64,000 nucleotides of DNA, from positions 620,001 to 684,000 of the forward strand of contig SJSR01000002.1 in the NCBI GenBank assembly GCA_004331795.1. The letters run 5' to 3'. Shown piece by piece: positions 27,454 through 36,141 of the stretch. Source of the stretch: Erythrobacteraceae bacterium CFH 75059 (GTDB lineage: Bacteria; Pseudomonadota; Alphaproteobacteria; Sphingomonadales; Sphingomonadaceae). Every line of letters starts with the position of its first letter. The stretch's first letter is position 1. Position numbers and translations under genes: made by a program. Below the pieces are notes generated by a model. The model did not search any database. It was not told the origin of the DNA and saw only the letters and a list, made by a program, of their open reading frames with translations.

Positions 27454-28881
27454 CTACTTCATCGTCATGCGCACCGTCCGGTCGGTCGCCGGACCGTACG
27501 GCGGCTTGAACCCGGCCAGCTTGGCCACGTCCACCCGCGCCTGATGATAGATGCTGCGGGCGTGACTGAACTCGCGGAACCCTTCCGGCCCATGATAGGA
27601 TCCGATCCCCGACGCGCCCGTGCCGCCGAACGGAAGATCGTCCATCGACACGTGGAACAGCACGTCGTTGGTGGTGACGCCGCCCGATGCGGTGCGGCCC
27701 AGCACCACCTCCTGCTCGGCGCGGTCGTTGCCGAAATAGTACAGCCCAAGCGGCCGGTCGTTGGCGTTGATGTGGTCGATCGCCTCTTCGGTCCGGGAAT
27801 AGGTTTTCACCGGCAGCACCGGACCGAAGATCTCCTCCTGCATGGCGCGCATGTCATCGGTGACCTTGCGCAGGATTGTGAGCGGCATCTTGCGCGCGTT
27901 GCTGTTGGCAAAGTCCTCGTCGGCAGGGTTGACGACGACTACCTCCGCTCCCTTGTCGCGGGCGTCTTCCACCAGGTCCTGCAGACGCTGATGATGCCGG
28001 TCGGTGACGATGCTCGCATAATCATCATTGGCGAGCACCGTCGGGTAAAGCGTGCGGGCACCAAGCTCGACGGCGGCGACCATCGCGTCCTCCTGGCTCT
28101 CGTGCACCAGCAGATAGTCGGGTGCCAGGCAGATCTGCCCCGCGTTCATCATCTTGCCCAGCGCGATGCGCTCGCCCGCCTTGGCAAGGTCGGCGGAACG
28201 GCCGACGACGACCGGCGACTTGCCGCCGAGTTCCAGCGTCACGGGGACGAGATTGCGGGCGGCTGCCTCCATCACCTTGCGTCCGGTCTGGGTCGAGCCG
28301 GTGAACACCAGATGGTCGAACGGCAGTTCCGAGAACGCCTGCGCGACGTCTGGGCCGCCGGTGATGACCGCCACTTCCTCCTCGGCAAAGGTGCGCTCGA
28401 CAAGCTGCCTGAGCAGTTCGGATGTCCGCTCGGTGAACTCCGACGGCTTGAGCATCGCCCGGTTGCCCGCGGCAAGAACCTGCATGAGCGGACCGAAGGA
28501 CAGGTTCACCGGAAAGTTCCAGGGGCTCAGAATGCCCACCACCCCCTTGGGTTCGTAGCGCACCTCGGCACGGGCACCGAGAAGCGGCAGGGGGAAGTCG
28601 AGGCTGCGCCGGCTCGGCTTGGCCCAGCCCTCCAGATGCTTCAGACAATACTTGCCGAACCGCACCGTGCCGGCGATGTCCGTCATCATGGACTGACGCT
28701 GCGACCGGCTGCCGAAGTCCTCGGCCATGGCCGCGCAGAGCGCCTCGGCATGGTCCTTCAGCAGCCGCACGGCCCGCTCGATGCGGTTGCGCCGCACGGC
28801 GAGCCGTTCGGGGCGCGAGGCCACGAAAGCGCCGCGCTGCCGCTCAAGCACATGCTGCATTCTCGCCGCCTCTCCGCTCAT
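27454..28881 (-). CDS. Coniferyl-aldehyde-dehydrogenase-type ALDH
   Basis: 475 aa NAD(P)-dependent aldehyde dehydrogenase. Motifs: GILSPWNFPVNLSFGPL, KPSEFTERTSELL, FTGSTQTGRKVMEAA, the general base Glu in VTLELGGKSPVVV, the catalytic Cys in NAGQICLAPDYLLV and EEIFGPVLPVKTY. The overall pattern (NAGQICLAPDY, short C-terminus) matches the coniferyl aldehyde dehydrogenase (CalB) subgroup, though the real substrate cannot be read from sequence. The ATG at 28881 has GGAGG 8 nt upstream; an ATG at 28920 lacks one. It may be cotranscribed with nuoA. Confidence 0.9.
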   Translation of the reverse strand: MSGEAARMQHVLERQRGAFVASRPERLAVRRNRIERAVRLLKDHAEALCAAMAEDFGSRSQRQSMMTDIAGTVRFGKYCLKHLEGWAKPSRRSLDFPLPLLGARAEVRYEPKGVVGILSPWNFPVNLSFGPLMQVLAAGNRAMLKPSEFTERTSELLRQLVERTFAEEEVAVITGGPDVAQAFSELPFDHLVFTGSTQTGRKVMEAAARNLVPVTLELGGKSPVVVGRSADLAKAGERIALGKMMNAGQICLAPDYLLVHESQEDAMVAAVELGARTLYPTVLANDDYASIVTDRHHQRLQDLVEDARDKGAEVVVVNPADEDFANSNARKMPLTILRKVTDDMRAMQEEIFGPVLPVKTYSRTEEAIDHINANDRPLGLYYFGNDRAEQEVVLGRTASGGVTTNDVLFHVSMDDLPFGGTGASGIGSYHGPEGFREFSHARSIYHQARVDVAKLAGFKPPYGPATDRTVRMTMK

Positions 28882-28974
28882 CCGCTGCACCTCCGCATTG
28901 TCAACATCTGCCGGGGACATTAGCTACCCGCCACTGATTTACCAGCCTCCGCTGCCACCGAAAGGTTCCCGTTC
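28882..28974. promoter_or_regulatory. Divergent promoter region between ALDH and thiolase
   Basis: The 93 bp between two outward-facing metabolic genes must supply both start signals. On the ALDH side GGAGG precedes the chosen ATG; on the thiolase side GAAAGG lies about 9 nt before its ATG. I could not identify a confident -35/-10 pair. Confidence 0.4.
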
Positions 28975-30171
28975 ATGCCGTCCTTCAGTCCGTCCGATCC
29001 TGTGGTTCTCCTGTCCTATGCGCGCACGCCGATGGGCGGGATGCAGGGCGTGCTGGCCGATGCGTCCGCCACGGATCTCGGCGCAACCGCCGTGCGCGCG
29101 GCCGTGGACCGGGCGGGCGTGGCCGGAGACACGATCGACCGGATCTACATGGGCTGCGTCCTGCCGGCCGGCCTGGGACAGGCGCCGGCAAGGCAGGCGG
29201 CGATCAAGGCGGGGCTGCCCGTTTCCGTCCAGGCCAGCACCGTCAACAAGGTGTGCGGTTCGGGCATGCAGACCATCATCATGGGCGCCGAGGCGCTCGC
29301 CACCGGCAGCGCGGACGTCATCGTCGCCGGTGGCATGGAGAGCATGACCAACGCGCCCTACCTTCTGAAGAAGCACCGCTCCGGCGCCCGCATCGGACAC
29401 GACACCGCCTATGACCACATGTTCCTCGACGGGCTGGAGGACGCCTACGAGGCCGGCCGGGCCATGGGCACATTCGCGCAGGACACGGCCAACGAGTACC
29501 AGATGAGCCGCGAGGACATGGACGCCTATGCGGTGGAGTCGCTGCGCCGTGCCAACGCGGCAATAGAAACGGGCCGCTTCGATGACGAAGTGGTGCCGGT
29601 GGTCGTCTCCGGCCGCGGCGGCGAGACGCGCGTCACCACCGACGAGCAGCCGGGCCGCGGAAAGCCCGACAAGATCCCGTCGCTGAAGCCGGCCTTCGCC
29701 AAGGACGGCACGATCACCGCCGCCACCTCCTCGTCGATTTCCGACGGCGCGGCAGCCGTCGTTCTCACCCGCGAGAGCGTCGCCCGTGCCAGGGGGCTGG
29801 CGCCGGTTGCCCGCATCGTGGCCACGGCCGCGCATGCACAGGAGCCAGCCCGCTTCACCACGGCGCCCATCGGGGCGATCCGCAAGGTGCTGGACCGCGC
29901 CGGGTGGCAGGTGGCCGATGTCGATCTGTGGGAAATCAATGAAGCGTTCGCCTGCGTCGCGATGTTCGCCATGCGCGACCTGTCGATCCCGCACGACCGG
30001 CTGAACGTGAATGGCGGCGGGACCGCGCTCGGTCACCCGATCGGCGCGAGCGGAACCCGCATCGTCGTCACTCTGCTCAACGCCCTGAAACAGCAGAACA
30101 AGCGCCGCGGCGTGGCCAGCCTGTGCATCGGCGGCGGCGAGGCAACGGCCCTCGCCATCGAGATCTGCTGA
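28975..30171 (+). CDS. Acetyl-CoA C-acetyltransferase (thiolase)
   Basis: 398 aa biosynthetic-type thiolase interconverting two acetyl-CoA with acetoacetyl-CoA. The active-site residues are all present: nucleophile Cys in VNKVCGSGMQTII (near residue 93), the NEAF motif in WEINEAFACVAMF, His in GGGTALGHPIGASGTRI and the second Cys in ASLCIGGGEATAL. The length and motifs fit the AtoB/PhaA family. It could serve fatty acid degradation or polyhydroxybutyrate synthesis; no neighbouring gene decides which. Confidence 0.93.
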   Translation: MPSFSPSDPVVLLSYARTPMGGMQGVLADASATDLGATAVRAAVDRAGVAGDTIDRIYMGCVLPAGLGQAPARQAAIKAGLPVSVQASTVNKVCGSGMQTIIMGAEALATGSADVIVAGGMESMTNAPYLLKKHRSGARIGHDTAYDHMFLDGLEDAYEAGRAMGTFAQDTANEYQMSREDMDAYAVESLRRANAAIETGRFDDEVVPVVVSGRGGETRVTTDEQPGRGKPDKIPSLKPAFAKDGTITAATSSSISDGAAAVVLTRESVARARGLAPVARIVATAAHAQEPARFTTAPIGAIRKVLDRAGWQVADVDLWEINEAFACVAMFAMRDLSIPHDRLNVNGGGTALGHPIGASGTRIVVTLLNALKQQNKRRGVASLCIGGGEATALAIEIC

Positions 30172-30249
30172 CAGGCGGAAAAGAACGCGCCCTTCAGGAA
30201 CATCGCACCGCGCGGGGCGCTTGGAAGCTTTATTCGTGGAGATTCCGAG

Positions 30250-30651
30250 ATGAAGCGAACCGCGCTCGCCTGCATGACTCTGGCTCTTGCGGCCTGTGGG
30301 CAGAACAACCGCACGGCACAGGAGCAGCAGGCGCAACCGACCACACCGGCCACCGGCGCGATGGCGCCCGCTGCTCCGTCCGCCAGCGCCGGCGTGTACG
30401 AGGTGACAACCACGGACAACCAGCGCCTGACCAAGCGCCTGAACGCTGACGGTTCGTATCTAATCTCGCGCGACGGCACGCAGACCGAGAGTGGCCGCTG
30501 GCGGGAGTCGGGACAGCAATTGTGCCTCACTCCGCAGGGCGGAAGCGAAACCTGCTACACCGGTTCGCAGCCGGACGCGTCAGGCGCGTTCGTGATGCAG
30601 GGCAGCGGCGGGGCGCTGAACGGGGCGAGCGTGCGGCGAACCGCAGGCTAG
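30250..30651 (+). CDS. Small predicted lipoprotein
   Basis: 133 aa. It has a type II signal peptide with lipobox LAAC (Cys16), then a Gln/Pro/Ala/Thr-rich linker to about residue 47. A compact domain follows, containing YEVTTTDNQRLTKRLNADGS, SGRWRESGQQLCLTP and GSETCYTG; its two Cys could form a disulfide. The pattern suggests a small beta-barrel-like domain. No named family recognised. A GGAG lies about 9 nt before the ATG. It follows the thiolase by 78 bp. Confidence 0.75.
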   Translation: MKRTALACMTLALAACGQNNRTAQEQQAQPTTPATGAMAPAAPSASAGVYEVTTTDNQRLTKRLNADGSYLISRDGTQTESGRWRESGQQLCLTPQGGSETCYTGSQPDASGAFVMQGSGGALNGASVRRTAG

Positions 30652-30673
30652 CATTGTCGGAGCCGCTGCGGAT

Positions 30674-30694
30674 CCGCGCGCCCATGGCGCGCGG
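30674..30694. terminator. Perfect 9-bp hairpin between convergent genes
   Basis: CCGCGCGCC (30674-30682), a CAT loop and GGCGCGCGG (30686-30694) form an exact inverted repeat. It sits in the 58-bp gap between the converging lipoprotein and SH3-protein genes. It is a good candidate for a shared terminator stem, though it lacks a U-tract on either strand. Confidence 0.5.
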
Positions 30695-30709
30695 CCCTGC
30701 GCGCTGAAG

Positions 30710-31171
30710 TCAGATGCCCCAGAGGTGATTGGCAGGAGCCCAGCCGCGGCGCTTGCCGATCGCGATGCGGCACCAGCCCTCCGCGCAGGTTTCGAGCCGC
30801 GCGATGACGTCGCGTTCGAGCCGCCACAGCAGACGGGCACCCGCGTCCGGCTCTTCGCGCATCGGCGTCAGGCCAGGCTGCACGACCATCACGGTACGCT
30901 CCTCCGTCAGCAGCCGCGCCGCCACCCAGCCGCGCGCGCCGTCCTTGTCCTCGACGAGGCGCCACCCCTCGCGCACGCGCACGACCCGCAGTGGCACGCC
31001 GACGCGCTTGTAGATCCAGGCGATCCGGAACTCCGGACTGGGCCCCACGCGCATGTTCACTTCGTTCACCCGGGTCGAGGCCCAGTAGGGAACCGTTCTC
31101 TGCTGCGCCTCGAGCCGTTCAGGAAAGGCGAACGCCGCGAGGAGGAGAAGCACACAAGCAAGTGACCGCAT
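30710..31171 (-). CDS. Exported bacterial-SH3 domain protein
   Basis: 153 aa. The ATG at 31171 gives a signal peptide (MRSLACVLLLLAAFAFPERL, then EAQQ); the longer frame from 31228 would bury it. The mature protein contains two SH3-like units: VNMRVGPSPEFRIAWIYKRV with GWRLVEDKDGARGWVAARLL, and the second with AEGWCRIAIGKRRGWAPANH. Proteins of this SH3_4 type are usually periplasmic and often act near peptidoglycan. It follows uvsE on the same strand after 96 bp. Confidence 0.88.
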   Translation of the reverse strand: MRSLACVLLLLAAFAFPERLEAQQRTVPYWASTRVNEVNMRVGPSPEFRIAWIYKRVGVPLRVVRVREGWRLVEDKDGARGWVAARLLTEERTVMVVQPGLTPMREEPDAGARLLWRLERDVIARLETCAEGWCRIAIGKRRGWAPANHLWGI

Positions 31172-31267
31172 GCGCGAGCAGTAAGACGGTTGGCGCGTGC
31201 CTCGCAAGAGAGGTTCAGCAAGGCGCACAGGCAGCGGAGCGTCCCCCTGGCCCTGCGGCGGCGGCGC

Positions 31268-32431
31268 CTATGCAGCCGCGTCCTGCAGCCCTTCGTCGAC
31301 GTCGGCGCTCTCATCCCGGGCAGCGCCGGCCTCCAGCCGCACCTCGTCGGCAGCAAGCCGGGCCGCATCGTCTTCGGTGATTCCGAAGCGGGCGGCGACA
31401 TCCGGCGCGAAGCGCAGCAAGTCCGGCCTCAGGCGCAGCAGGCTGATGTCCTTTGCCTTGCCTTCCAGCATGACGTCGAAGATCAACCCTTGAGCCATCC
31501 GCATGAAGGTGGCGAACTCGAACGGATTGGTGAAGTCGGAATGGCCGGTCCAGACCGGCGCCCTCAGCACCGTCTTGATACGCGCGCCTGCCTTGACGGG
31601 TGTTTTCAGCATCTCGCCCTTCGGGGCTGAAGGCGTTCCGCTTCTCGCCGCGTCCCGCTGCCTGGCGGTGAGTTTCACCTTGACCTCGCGCAGTTCCGTA
31701 CGCGGGGAGGAAAAGTGGATCTTCGGGCGGCATCCGTCCGGCCACGTGGCGAGGAACCGCTCAAGCGTGCTCCGCATGTCCACCCGCTCGGGGTTGAGGC
31801 ACCAGAAATGCTGGTAATCGAACACCAGCCGCACACCCGTGCGCTCGTGGATCCACAGAACGTCCGCGGCAGAAAAGCGGATGTCGTCATTCTCCAGCAC
31901 CAGGCGCCGACGAACATGTTCGGGACACCTCTCGAACCCGGAAATCCACCGCGCCCGGCTGGCTTCGTGATCGCCGTAAACGCCGCCCACGTGCGTGACG
32001 AGCACCGCCTCGTCATCAAGCTCCATGCGGTCGAGCATGTCCGCCTGGCTCGACAGATCCCAGATGCTCTTGGCGGTCAACGCGTCGTCGGGCGAATTCA
32101 GCAGCACATACTGCGAAGGGTGGAAGGACAGACGGATGCCAAGCTCCCTCGCCCTGCGTCCGAATGCCCTCAGCTCCGCGTCGCTGTCCGCCACCTGATT
32201 GTGGAACTGCGGAAGTTCCGGATGGGTGGCGTACGGCGCGATGTCCGAGGAAAGCCGGTACATGCGGATGTCCTCTTCATCGAGATAGTCGAGAACGGGG
32301 TGAAGCAGATCGAGCGAGCATTTGAGATGCGGGTTCTTCTGCCAGCGCCGGGTGTCCTGCGTCCTGAGCCCCGCCCGCCCCATCACTTTGACCGGAAAGC
32401 CGAGCCGCAGGGGCTGCCGCTGATCACTCAT
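31268..32431 (-). CDS. uvsE: UV damage endonuclease UvsE
   Basis: 387 aa TIM-barrel nuclease (UVDE family) that nicks DNA 5' of UV photoproducts and starts an alternative excision repair path. The family metal-site segments occur in order: LSFHPSQYVLLNSP, VLVTHVGGVYGD, LVLENDDIRFS, LVFDYQHFWCLNP and PKIHFSSPRTE, with the late GHSDFTNPFEFATFM. The C-terminal 60 residues are an acidic, Ala-rich tail. GGGAG lies 5-6 nt before the ATG. The gene stands alone, with a 304-bp non-coding stretch upstream. Confidence 0.93.
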   Translation of the reverse strand: MSDQRQPLRLGFPVKVMGRAGLRTQDTRRWQKNPHLKCSLDLLHPVLDYLDEEDIRMYRLSSDIAPYATHPELPQFHNQVADSDAELRAFGRRARELGIRLSFHPSQYVLLNSPDDALTAKSIWDLSSQADMLDRMELDDEAVLVTHVGGVYGDHEASRARWISGFERCPEHVRRRLVLENDDIRFSAADVLWIHERTGVRLVFDYQHFWCLNPERVDMRSTLERFLATWPDGCRPKIHFSSPRTELREVKVKLTARQRDAARSGTPSAPKGEMLKTPVKAGARIKTVLRAPVWTGHSDFTNPFEFATFMRMAQGLIFDVMLEGKAKDISLLRLRPDLLRFAPDVAARFGITEDDAARLAADEVRLEAGAARDESADVDEGLQDAAA

Positions 32432-32735
32432 GCCCGCTCCCCGCCTCCCCGTTTGGCAGACGCGTCCACGATCCCTGCGGCCGCTCTACGGGCAAGTGGC
32501 TGGCGGCGATGCCCGTCTGGTTTGCGTGCGGGTGTGGGCCGGTCATGGCAGGGAAATGCAGTCCGGCCGCAAAGGGTCCGCGCCGGCTGATCGCACCGCA
32601 TGATGCACACGGACAGAAGGCGGACGACGCATCCGCCGTGCCCCCGCGGCGCGTCGCAGTCCCTTTCCTTAGAGACATCCCTTCGTCTGGCGCCCCTAGG
32701 CAGCCGGACAGCCGCACAGGCTGGCCGGCGGCGGC
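32432..32735. other. 304-bp intergenic region without a convincing gene
   Basis: Lies between the stop of the nitronate monooxygenase gene and the start of uvsE, both leftward. Short open frames cross it on both strands, but none has a ribosome site or a recognisable protein. Just after the monooxygenase stop an imperfect stem (GGCCAGCC with GGCTGTCC, loop TGTGC) could act in termination. The uvsE promoter should lie in the part near 32450-32550; I see no LexA-type box there. Confidence 0.5.
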
Positions 32736-34142
32736 TCAGTCGCCGGTCAGGATGCGTTCCACCAGCTGCTGAACAGTCGGGGTGAAGTTGTTGGAGTAGA
32801 AGGGATCGTCACGGAACCGATAGGCGGCATGTCCGGCGAACATGAGGTTCTGTTCCACCGGTCCGCCATGGGCGATGTCCTGAAGCGTCTTCTGGATGCA
32901 GAAGCTGCGCGGATCGGCCAGCCGGCCGGTCGTGTAGTCGTCATGATCCTTCCAGGAGGAAAACTGGCAATGCGACAGACAGCCCATGCAGTCCTTCTGG
33001 TCCTGGCGGATCATGTCGCGGCTTTCCGGTGTCACATAGACGATGGTGTCGTCCGGCGTCTTGAGCGCCTCGGTGTAGCCTTGCGCAAACCAGGCCTGCG
33101 CGCGGCTGTAGTCGCGCGGCGCGACCCAGAAGTTCCTGCCGCGCACGCCGACGTCGAGCTGCATCGTGTGTTCGCCGGCAGGCACCTTGCTGTAGGGGAT
33201 CTGCCGCTCCGAGCGGTGGATCAGATCGAGCAGAAACGGGTTCTTGACCGCGCTCGAATAGAAGCCTGTCGGCGAGAACTTGTGCAACAGCACGTCACCC
33301 GGGGCGATGTGGCGCAGGGCATCCTTCCAGCCTTGCGGGATCGGGCTTTCCTCGGTCAGCAGCGGACGGGTTCCGAACTGGAAGGCGATCTCGCCCAGCT
33401 CGGGATTGTCGATCCAGTCGTTCCATTCGCGCAGGAACCACACGCCACCGGCCATGACGATGGGCACAGTCTCCGCCACCCCTTCGGCCCGCATCGTTGC
33501 GCGCAGTGCCGCCACGCGGGGATAAGGATCTTCCGGCTTCAGCGGATCCTCCGCGTTGGACAGTCCGTTGTGTCCCCCCGCAAGCCAGGGATCCTCGTAG
33601 ACGACCGCGGCCATGAGGTCGGGAACCTTGTGGTACGACCGCTTCCACAGGGCCCGGAATGCCCGCGCCGAGCTGACGATCGGCAGGTAGTGAACCCCGT
33701 GACGCTGCGCGATTTCCGCGAGCCGGTACGGCATGCCGGCGCCGCAGGTGACCCCGGCCACCATGCCGCGGGTGCGTTCCAGCACGCCTTCGAGCACCTC
33801 CTGCGCGCCCCCCATCTCCCACAGCACGTTGATGTTGATGGCGCCGCGCCCGCCGGCGATCTCGTGCGCGCGGCGGACCTGTTCGACGGCGCCGTCAATG
33901 GCATAGCCGATCAGCTGCCGATGCCGCTCGAGGCGGGTCATGGCATCATAGACCTGCGGCACGATCCGGCCTTCGGCATCATAGCTGTCGGCGTTGACGG
34001 CACTGATGGTGCCGATGCCGCCCGCCGCAGCCCACGCTCCGGAAGATGCGTGGTTGGTCGCGGATACGCCCTTGCCACCCTCAATCAGCGGCCACACCTC
34101 GCGGCCGCCATAAAGGATCGGCTTCAAACCCTTAAATGCCAT
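32736..34142 (-). CDS. Nitronate monooxygenase family flavoprotein
   Basis: 468 aa FMN-dependent TIM barrel of the 2-nitropropane dioxygenase/NMO superfamily. Supporting segments: GGKGVSATNHASSGAWAAAGG, GGIGTISAVNADSYD, GVTCGAGMPYRLAEIAQRHG, VAETVPIVMAGGVWFLREW and the late GEIAFQFGTRPLLTEES, the flavin phosphate region. A C-terminal addition has the Cys motif DCMGCLSHCQFSSWKDHDD (Cx2Cx3C), which could bind metal or an iron-sulfur centre. The substrate is not evident; many members are not true nitronate oxidases. Its ATG overlaps the methyltransferase stop by 11 nt. Confidence 0.85.
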   Translation of the reverse strand: MAFKGLKPILYGGREVWPLIEGGKGVSATNHASSGAWAAAGGIGTISAVNADSYDAEGRIVPQVYDAMTRLERHRQLIGYAIDGAVEQVRRAHEIAGGRGAININVLWEMGGAQEVLEGVLERTRGMVAGVTCGAGMPYRLAEIAQRHGVHYLPIVSSARAFRALWKRSYHKVPDLMAAVVYEDPWLAGGHNGLSNAEDPLKPEDPYPRVAALRATMRAEGVAETVPIVMAGGVWFLREWNDWIDNPELGEIAFQFGTRPLLTEESPIPQGWKDALRHIAPGDVLLHKFSPTGFYSSAVKNPFLLDLIHRSERQIPYSKVPAGEHTMQLDVGVRGRNFWVAPRDYSRAQAWFAQGYTEALKTPDDTIVYVTPESRDMIRQDQKDCMGCLSHCQFSSWKDHDDYTTGRLADPRSFCIQKTLQDIAHGGPVEQNLMFAGHAAYRFRDDPFYSNNFTPTVQQLVERILTGD

Positions 34143-34908
34143 TGTTCATACTCACTCGCTGTGCCGCAGGCTTTGCCGCCGAAGCGCGCCTCGTGTCGAG
34201 GCGGCAGGGGCGGATGGCCCGCGGTTCGGGCCGCGACGCGGCGGGGCGGAACTTGGCGAAGAAGCCCGCCAGTTTCGGCTTGTCGCTGAACTGCACGAGT
34301 TCGAACCCCACGGCGCGGAACTCGCATTGAAGAAGCAGCGGATCGATGCCGTGCTCGTCGGTCGGCCGGTCAGTGTCGACCACGATCACCTCGCCGCCCG
34401 GCTTGAGCGCGCCCCACAACCTCCACAGGAAGGCATAGGGTTCAGCGACTTCGTGGTACATGTGGACGAGAAAGATGCGGTCGAAACTCCCCGGGGGCAG
34501 GCGCGGATCGTCCGGAGCGCCAAGCTTGATCGAGACGTTGTCGAGCCGCTCCCGGCTGACCCGCTCACCAAGCCTGCGCAGGGCGTCGGCGTCGATGTCC
34601 TGCGCCAGAACCCGGCCTTCCGGTCCCACGCGTTCGGCTAGACGGACCGTGTAGTAGCCTTCGCCCGCGCCGATGTCGGCGACGGTCATGCCGGGGCGGA
34701 TGTTGGCAAGGTCCATCACCACCTGCGCCTCGTTCACGCTGTCGCGGGCCGTTTCCGTCGAAAAGCGGTTGGCGCCGAGATTCGATACCGGCCGGTCAGC
34801 CCGCGGGAACTCGCGCGCCGTCTCGGGACGGTCACTCGCCCGCCCGTCGCATGCCGCCAGGGTCGACGATGCGGCCGCCAAAGCCAGCAGGAACACCGTC
34901 CGGATCAT
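34132..34908 (-). CDS. SAM-dependent methyltransferase with an N-terminal lipobox
   Basis: 258 aa. The core is a class I methyltransferase: motif I VADIGAGEGYYTVRLAE (about 77-93), acidic DIDADAL after strand 2, FDRIFLVHMYHEVAEPYAF and a late LKPGGEVIVVDTDRPTDEHG. Unexpectedly the protein begins MIRTVFLLALAAASSTLAAC, a clear lipoprotein signal with Cys20. S-adenosylmethionine is not known in the periplasm, so either export is unusual or the fold has been repurposed. The ATG overlaps the prfB stop by 4 nt. The last 35 residues are basic and probably flexible. Confidence 0.8.
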   Translation of the reverse strand: MIRTVFLLALAAASSTLAACDGRASDRPETAREFPRADRPVSNLGANRFSTETARDSVNEAQVVMDLANIRPGMTVADIGAGEGYYTVRLAERVGPEGRVLAQDIDADALRRLGERVSRERLDNVSIKLGAPDDPRLPPGSFDRIFLVHMYHEVAEPYAFLWRLWGALKPGGEVIVVDTDRPTDEHGIDPLLLQCEFRAVGFELVQFSDKPKLAGFFAKFRPAASRPEPRAIRPCRLDTRRASAAKPAAQRVSMNNGI

Positions 34909-36032
34909 TCAACGTCTTCAACCTGCGCCTTGTCCCCGGTGACCCGCTGCGCGAGCGCCGCCGAGATGAACGGCTCGAGCGCGCCGTCGAGCACCGCGTC
35001 GGGCGCGGTGGAGGTGACGCCGGTCCGCAGATCCTTGACCATTTGGTAGGGTTGCAGGACATAGGAGCGGATCTGGCGGCCCCAGCCGATCTCGCTTTTC
35101 TCCTGGTACTCGCCGGACGCCGCCTCCTCGCGGGCGGCCATTTCACGCTCGTAGAGCCGCGCCTTGAGCATGCCCATGGCGGTGGCGCGGTTCTTGTGCT
35201 GGCTCCGGTCGTTCTGGCTGGCGACGACGATCCCGGTGGGCACGTGGGTGATCCGCACTGCGCTGTCGGTGGTGTTGACGTGCTGCCCTCCGGCGCCGGA
35301 CGCGCGGTAGGTGTCGATCTTCAGGTCGGCCGGGTTGATCTCGATCTCGATGCTGTCGTCGATCACCGGATACACCCAGACAGAGCTGAACGACGTGTGG
35401 CGGCGGGCGGCACTGTCGTACGGGCTGATCCGCACCAGCCGGTGCACCCCGCTCTCGGTCTTGGCGTATCCATAGGCGTTCTCTCCCTTGAGGAGCAGGG
35501 TCGCCGACTTGATGCCGGCCTGTTCGCCCGCCTGGTATTCCACCGTCTCGACCTTGAAGCCGCGCCGCTCGGCCCAGCGCACATACATGCGCATCAGCAT
35601 TTCGGCCCAGTCCTGGCTTTCCGTGCCGCCGGCACCGGCATGAATTTCCAGATAGCTGTCGTTCGCGTCCGCCTCTCCCGACAACAGCGCCTGCACCTTG
35701 TCGGCGTCGGCCCGGTCGGCGAGCTGCGCCAGCGTGGCGAGCCCCTCGCTCACGGCCGCATCATCCCCCTCGGCCTCGCCCATCTCGATGTACTCGACCG
35801 CGTCGGCCTGCTCGGCCTCGATCTGCCGGACCGTGGCGACGGCGGTCTGCAGCCGCTTGTGTTCCTGCGTCAGCGCCTGCGCCTGCCGCGGGTCGTTCCA
35901 GAGGTCGGGATCCTGCACCCGCGCATCGAGTTCGTCGAGGCGCCGCAGCGCCTGCTCCCAATCGAGCGATCGGCGCACGAGCGCCAGCGCCGCCTCGATC
36001 CGCTCAACATGTGCCTGGCCCTCGGCCCGCAT
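34905..36032 (-). CDS. prfB: Peptide chain release factor 2
   Basis: 375 aa class I release factor for UGA and UAA stops. The peptidyl-hydrolysis GGQ is in RASGAGGQHVNTTDSAVR. The codon-recognition region reads VRISPYDSAARRHTSF, an SPY variant of the classic SPF. The whole gene is one uninterrupted frame, so the programmed +1 frameshift known from E. coli prfB is absent. It overlaps the methyltransferase gene by 4 nt and follows mrcA by 109 bp, the same strand and order as in other sphingomonads as far as I recall. Confidence 0.97.
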   Translation of the reverse strand: MRAEGQAHVERIEAALALVRRSLDWEQALRRLDELDARVQDPDLWNDPRQAQALTQEHKRLQTAVATVRQIEAEQADAVEYIEMGEAEGDDAAVSEGLATLAQLADRADADKVQALLSGEADANDSYLEIHAGAGGTESQDWAEMLMRMYVRWAERRGFKVETVEYQAGEQAGIKSATLLLKGENAYGYAKTESGVHRLVRISPYDSAARRHTSFSSVWVYPVIDDSIEIEINPADLKIDTYRASGAGGQHVNTTDSAVRITHVPTGIVVASQNDRSQHKNRATAMGMLKARLYEREMAAREEAASGEYQEKSEIGWGRQIRSYVLQPYQMVKDLRTGVTSTAPDAVLDGALEPFISAALAQRVTGDKAQVEDVE

Positions 36033-36141
36033 CGGTCTTCAACTCCGTCCGTTTCGGCAACGCGCCTATCCGAGCACGGCAAGAGTGGCAATGTCGCAGA
36101 ACAGCCGCGCATCCGATCCCCGGTGACAGGGAGGAGCCTGT

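Noticed and set aside
32424-32717. Short leftward frame in the uvsE upstream gap
   Set aside because: No ribosome site, unusual Arg/Gly/Pro composition and overlap with the uvsE start; treated as non-coding.
34905-36032. Programmed frameshift in prfB
   Set aside because: The gene reads as one continuous frame with GGQ and the stop-recognition region in phase, so no frameshift is needed.
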